The notes under the pieces: generated by a model | Told to the model about the DNA's origin: nothing | What the model saw: the letters and a program-made list of their open reading frames with translations, nothing else | The model's database searches: none | Assembly (NCBI RefSeq): GCF_003324185.1 | Contig: NZ_PXUP01000012.1 | Coordinates: 1-64,000, forward strand | Origin: Faecalibacterium prausnitzii | GTDB taxonomy: Bacteria > Bacillota > Clostridia > Oscillospirales > Ruminococcaceae | Length of the DNA: 64,000 bases | Direction of reading: 5' to 3' | Translations under genes and position numbers: made by a program | Shown here: positions 61,070-64,000 of the stretch, in pieces | Layout of the letters: each line of letters starts with the position of its first letter | How positions within the stretch are numbered: position 1 is the first letter of the stretch

Positions 61070-61605
61070 GTTTCCTCCGAAGGCAGACCGTCGGTGCTGC
61101 GGTACTGGTCCAGCAGCTCATTGGCCTTGTGGTCAAATGCCTGCCAGCGCTGCTGCACCTCCTGCTCGGCGCGCTCTACCATGGCCTTGCAGTCGGCCTC
61201 GGTCTGGGTGCGTTTTTGCGCGGCGGCGACGGTCATGGCGTCGCATTCCTGCTGCGCCTGCGCTTTCAGGCTGTCGGCGTCTGCCTGTGCCTGCTCCAGA
61301 ATGCGCTTGGCCTCGCTGCGCGCCTGCGAAAGGGTATTGGCGGCGGTGGCGTTGGTGTCCGCAAGACTGGCCTGCACTGAGTGCAGATAGTCATCGGCGG
61401 CGGCCTGCGCGGCGGCGAACACGTTGTTCAGCTCCAGCGCGGCCTGCGCGATGGAACCGGCGCTTTCCAGCCGGAGCTGCCGGTCCTGCAGCTGCGCGGT
61501 AAGCGCGGCGTTCTGCGCCTTGAGCTGGTCCTCGCTCTGCTTCAGCGCATAGATGATCTCTATCAGTTCAGCGCGGTGCATCCGCCGCAGTTCACGATCT
61601 GCCAT
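61066..61605 (-). CDS. Coiled-coil protein, first gene of the pilus operon
   Basis: This 179-residue protein is mostly a long alpha-helical coiled coil (about residues 22-165, rich in Ala, Gln, Glu, Lys). It has no signal peptide and no membrane helix. The general look is like DivIVA-type or cytoskeletal scaffold proteins, but no clear motif supports a family. It overlaps lepB by ATGA, so it is cotranslated with the pilus genes and may place the assembly machine at a site in the cell; that is inference. Confidence 0.7.
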   Translation of the reverse strand: MADRELRRMHRAELIEIIYALKQSEDQLKAQNAALTAQLQDRQLRLESAGSIAQAALELNNVFAAAQAAADDYLHSVQASLADTNATAANTLSQARSEAKRILEQAQADADSLKAQAQQECDAMTVAAAQKRTQTEADCKAMVERAEQEVQQRWQAFDHKANELLDQYRSTDGLPSEET

Positions 61606-61945
61606 TTGTGTACAAACTCCCGAATGTAAAGATAACGAAAATTTTTTCGAAAATACCGAAACAACTTAAAGGAAATGCCTGATAATTCACTTGTTGCCAC
61701 GCAATTTGCGCAGCGGGAGAGACCTTTTATAAACTATCTTAGTTTAGCACATTCCATGTAACAACAATATAACAAATCAGACACAAAATCAAGAGATAAA
61801 GCCGAAAAAATATCGCATTTTTTTGCTTTTTATATAGAAAAAGCCCAAAAAACGGCCACTGACCCCCCAAAAGCTTAAAAAGTTTGTTCACAATTCTGGA
61901 ACGTGAAGTACTGCGCAGTAATGCACTGAATTACAGCGTGTACGA
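61606..61945. other. AT-rich intergenic region upstream of the pilus operon
   Basis: About 340 bases without a gene and much richer in A and T than the surroundings. On the minus strand several weak -10/-35 combinations can be seen (for example TTGATT with TATATT 15 bases apart near 61765-61795), so the pilus promoter is likely here. The ribosome binding site before 61605 is weak (GGGAG). Confidence 0.5.
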
Positions 61946-61985
61946 AAAACGGGAGCCGCACTTTTCGAAAAAAGCGCGGCTCCCG
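61946..61985 (-). terminator. Terminator after the MAM-leader peptide gene
   Basis: On the minus strand GGGAGCCGC and GCGGCTCCC (with CTTTT/AAAAG inside) are followed by GTTTTT, about 25 bases after the stop codon. Confidence 0.85.
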
Positions 61986-62009
61986 GATCTGAACTTTGGG
62001 GTGATGCTT

Positions 62010-62243
62010 TTACTTGCCGAAGCTGCCCAGCAGGCTGTTCAGCGATACAAAGGACTGGTAGATGACGTTAACGTTGTTGATGATGGAGCTTGCACCGGAG
62101 AAGATGCGGGCAATGTAGTTGAACACCTTGCCGATGTCCAGGAAGGACTGATAAGCGTTGCTGGCGCCGCCGTCCAGATAGGTCATCTCCTCGGCTTCGA
62201 TAGCGGAATAGCTGGCGGGCATTTTCATGGTAGAAGTAGTCAT
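62010..62243 (-). CDS. Small secreted peptide with MAM-type double-glycine leader
   Basis: This 77-residue precursor has a leader ending in EMTYLDGG at residues 19-26, a form of the double-glycine site cut by C39-peptidase ABC exporters. The start KMPASYSAI...EMTY..GG resembles, from memory, that of the F. prausnitzii anti-inflammatory protein MAM (MMPANYSVI...EMTYVNGG). The remaining 51 residues (27-77) are rich in Ser, Ile, Asn and aromatics and could form an amphipathic or membrane-active helix; they do not resemble the MAM core. The ATG at 62243 has AAGGG upstream. It follows the InlB-repeat gene by 46 bases and ends before a terminator. No exporter or immunity gene is adjacent. Confidence 0.75.
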   Translation of the reverse strand: MTTSTMKMPASYSAIEAEEMTYLDGGASNAYQSFLDIGKVFNYIARIFSGASSIINNVNVIYQSFVSLNSLLGSFGK

Positions 62244-62289
62244 GGTAAGATCCCTTTCTTCAATGGTGTCATTGTGTTTACAGCAGTGT

Positions 62290-62748
62290 TCAGAACATGG
62301 TGGCGACCAGCAGGGTAGTAAGCAGGGCACCGGCCACAAGTGCAGGCCCTACATACTTTTGCCACTGGGTGGCGGCAGGCTGGGTGGTGGGCTGCGGCAC
62401 GGTAGAAGTACCGACCTTGGCAGTCCAGTGGGCGTAGATGGTGGCGTCGGAGGTGAACACGGTGGAGGTGGTCACCTTGCTGCCGCCCACCGGCTCAGTG
62501 TACCAGCCGTCAAAGGTGTAGCCCGTCATGGTAGGCTGCTCGGGCGTGCTCTCCAGTTTGCCGGACAGGTTCGTGTAGGTTACCACGGTGGAGCAGATGC
62601 CGCCCTGGGCATCCATACCAATGGCGTACACGTTCTCTTCCTTTTTGCTCCCTGAAGTTTTGTCGGCGGCAAATGCAGCCGGCAGTGCGCAGCACAGCAG
62701 CGTGAACAGGCAAAGCCCGACCACCAGCGTTTTCAGGAATTTTTTCAT
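62290..62748 (-). CDS. Exported protein with an InlB-type (Listeria-Bacteroides) repeat
   Basis: This 152-residue protein has a signal peptide (about residues 1-28, ending AAFA), one InlB B-repeat-like unit (about 62-110, GYTFDGWYTEPVGGSK and IYAHWTA), a Thr/Pro/Gln linker and a C-terminal hydrophobic helix (about 130-150). There is no LPXTG, so it is anchored by the helix. Its gene precedes the MAM-leader peptide and probably shares its transcript. A possible role is surface display; there is no direct evidence. Confidence 0.82.
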   Translation of the reverse strand: MKKFLKTLVVGLCLFTLLCCALPAAFAADKTSGSKKEENVYAIGMDAQGGICSTVVTYTNLSGKLESTPEQPTMTGYTFDGWYTEPVGGSKVTTSTVFTSDATIYAHWTAKVGTSTVPQPTTQPAATQWQKYVGPALVAGALLTTLLVATMF

Positions 62749-63117
62749 GAGATCCCTCGCTTTCCTTCACAAAGATGGAGACACTGCCCCGCCCGGGGAC
62801 AGCCCGGACATCGGCGTAGTTTCTTCAACTTATTTTTATCACATCCAGTGTACCAGAACCGCAACAAAAAATACAGTCTTTTGAGAAAATAATAAGAAAA
62901 ATCAGGAAAAAATAAATTTCACCTTTGCAATATGAATCTTGTGCCCCCTGCGGACTGTGTTTTTTGAAAAACGCATCCCGCAAAACTTGCCTTTCGTAAA
63001 AACATGGAAGGATATGGAAAACGCAGGACCCCGGCCGCAAAGCCCAAAAACCGACCCAAACCGCCGCAAGTGCGGCAGACAGCGCACAGAAAAAGCTGCA
63101 AAAATGCGGCGCACCTC
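62749..63117. other. Intergenic region, no gene
   Basis: About 370 bases. On the minus strand an extended -10 (TGGTACACT, complement of 62847-62855) may start the InlB-repeat gene. The stretch 62860-62930 is A-rich. No gene with a plausible ribosome binding site is visible. Confidence 0.45.
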
Positions 63118-63146
63118 TTGTGGAACAGCGGAAAATATGCTATACT
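63118..63146 (+). promoter_or_regulatory. Promoter of tRNA-Gln
   Basis: TTGTGG and TATACT are separated by 17 bases, 11 bases before the tRNA. Confidence 0.7.
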
Positions 63147-63157
63147 ATTTTGCATGA

Positions 63158-63231
63158 TGCGCCATCGCCAAGCGGTAAGGCAGGGGACTTTGACTCCCCC
63201 ATCGTAGGTTCGACTCCTGCTGGCGCAACCA
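63158..63231 (+). tRNA. tRNA-Gln(TTG)
   Basis: Acceptor TGCGCCA/TGGCGCA, anticodon stem GGGGA/TCCCC around CTTTGAC (anticodon TTG), T loop TTCGACT. CCA is encoded at the end. Confidence 0.94.
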
Positions 63232-63233
63232 GA

Positions 63234-63283
63234 AGAAGGCCGCTGCACAGTTTCCTGTGCAGCGGCCTTCTTTATTTTTTGTT
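63234..63283 (+). terminator. Terminator after tRNA-Gln
   Basis: A 16-bp perfect stem (63235-63250 with 63255-63270) is followed by TTTATTTTTTG. It overlaps the 3' end of the converging GntR gene. Confidence 0.9.
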
Positions 63284-63973
63284 CTCCGGCAGCTTGAAGT
63301 AGCCGCGGTATTCGTCGGAGTAGATCTTGCTGCCCATACGGCTCACACCGCCGTACAGGTGGGTGCGCATCAGCGGCTCGATGGCGTCCAGATCCTTCTC
63401 ACGCAGGATGCGCAGCATCTCGGCGTGCTCGCTGACGACGCTGGACACGTTGCGTGCACCCACGATGTCCAGACGGATAAAGCGGGAGTAGTCTGCCTGC
63501 GGACGGGTCATCTGCTCCCAGAGGTACTCCTTGCTGGTCTTGTGGAACCAGTACTCGTGCATGGCAAGGTCGCAGCTGAGGAAGTGGTTGAAATCAAAGT
63601 TCTCCGGGTCGCTGCGCCCTGCAGCGGCTTCCAGCAGCATATTATAAAGGTGTTCTACCGCAAGGATCTCCATGGGCGAGCAGCTCTGCACAAAATCCCG
63701 GAACACCATGCCCTCCACCGCAACACGCTGGAAGATGAGCTGGTCCACCACGCCGGTGTCGATGGCGGTAACAATGGTGCCCTTGCAGGGAATGATCTGC
63801 ACAAAGCGGTTCTGCTCCAGCCGCTGCAAAACGCTGCGGATAGGAGTGCGCGAAACGCCGAACCGCTTGCACAGCTGGTTTTCGCTCAGTGCTTCCCCGG
63901 GCAGGATCTTCAACGCGCAGATCTCGTCCTCGAGAATATGATAGAGCTCATCAGTGTGCTGTAATGTAGCCAT
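63272..63973 (-). CDS. GntR-family regulator with FCD-type sensor domain
   Basis: This 233-residue regulator has an N-terminal winged helix (about residues 8-70; LCKRFGVSRTPIRSVLQRLE) and an all-helical C-terminal FCD domain (about 78-215), where histidines and aspartates (for example CDLAMHEYWF near residue 135 and HAEMLRIL near residue 183) could hold a metal and a carboxylate ligand. It is a FadR/UxuR-type regulator of sugar-acid or organic-acid genes. Its target genes should lie beyond the right end of the window. Confidence 0.9.
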   Translation of the reverse strand: MATLQHTDELYHILEDEICALKILPGEALSENQLCKRFGVSRTPIRSVLQRLEQNRFVQIIPCKGTIVTAIDTGVVDQLIFQRVAVEGMVFRDFVQSCSPMEILAVEHLYNMLLEAAAGRSDPENFDFNHFLSCDLAMHEYWFHKTSKEYLWEQMTRPQADYSRFIRLDIVGARNVSSVVSEHAEMLRILREKDLDAIEPLMRTHLYGGVSRMGSKIYSDEYRGYFKLPENKK

Positions 63974-64000
63974 AGTTGTTCTCCATTTATCCGGTAAATG

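Overview
The window looks like a chromosome segment of Faecalibacterium (F. prausnitzii group, Oscillospirales, Clostridia). The DNA is GC-rich and has Firmicutes-type ribosome binding sites. A class III preQ1 riboswitch lies in front of queT, an RNA class I know mainly from Faecalibacterium. A small peptide carries a double-glycine leader resembling that of the F. prausnitzii protein MAM. Genus assignment is an inference from these marks and from gene content.

Layout. (1) 1-7154: the right end of an integrative conjugative element of the Tn1549 type, read leftwards: two Cys-rich small proteins, RepA, ParA, ParB, small orphan proteins, a PcfB-like protein and a VirD4/TraG coupling protein cut by the window edge. 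It abuts a tRNA-Arg(CCT) locus with two perfect 237-bp direct repeats, a complete divergent tRNA-Arg on the element side and an orphan 5' half-tRNA on the chromosome side. (2) 7.2-18.6 kb: housekeeping and transport genes (TrkH-type K+ channel, PepT, phosphofructokinase, tRNA-Gln and tRNA-Pro, a queT-HAD operon under the riboswitch, a Crp-like regulator with a glycosyltransferase and a flavin reductase, an orphan binding protein, a C69 dipeptidase). (3) 18.8-22.5 kb: fruR-fruK-fruA. (4) 22.8-27.6 kb: DUF1846 protein, Na+-dependent transporter, adenine deaminase.

(5) 27.7-41.8 kb: a pterin-cofactor island: fdhD; an operon of an FMN-binding membrane protein, a Tat-signal four-cluster ferredoxin, an aldehyde:ferredoxin oxidoreductase (AOR) family enzyme and a possible YdhW-like partner; then moeA, mobB, a second molybdopterin-binding protein, moaC, moaA, a MOSC-MogA fusion and modABC. 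These would import molybdate or tungstate, build the cofactor and supply the AOR. MoaD, MoaE and MobA are not in the window.

(6) 41.9-50 kb, minus strand: a GlpP-controlled glycerol-3-phosphate dehydrogenase operon, an M20 amidohydrolase and secA. (7) 50.2-53.9 kb: CPBP protease, rpsO with a structured leader, pnp. (8) 53.9-62.8 kb, minus strand: a sortase-assembled pilus operon (coiled-coil protein, signal peptidase, large adhesin split by an in-frame TAG, major pilin, class C sortase, LPQTG minor pilin), preceded by an InlB-repeat surface protein and the MAM-leader peptide. (9) 63.1-64 kb: tRNA-Gln(TTG) and a GntR/FCD regulator.

The items most worth following up are the MAM-leader peptide next to the pilus locus, the TAG that splits the adhesin, the AOR operon whose ferredoxin carries a Tat signal although the AOR does not, and the repeat-flanked tRNA-Arg junction.
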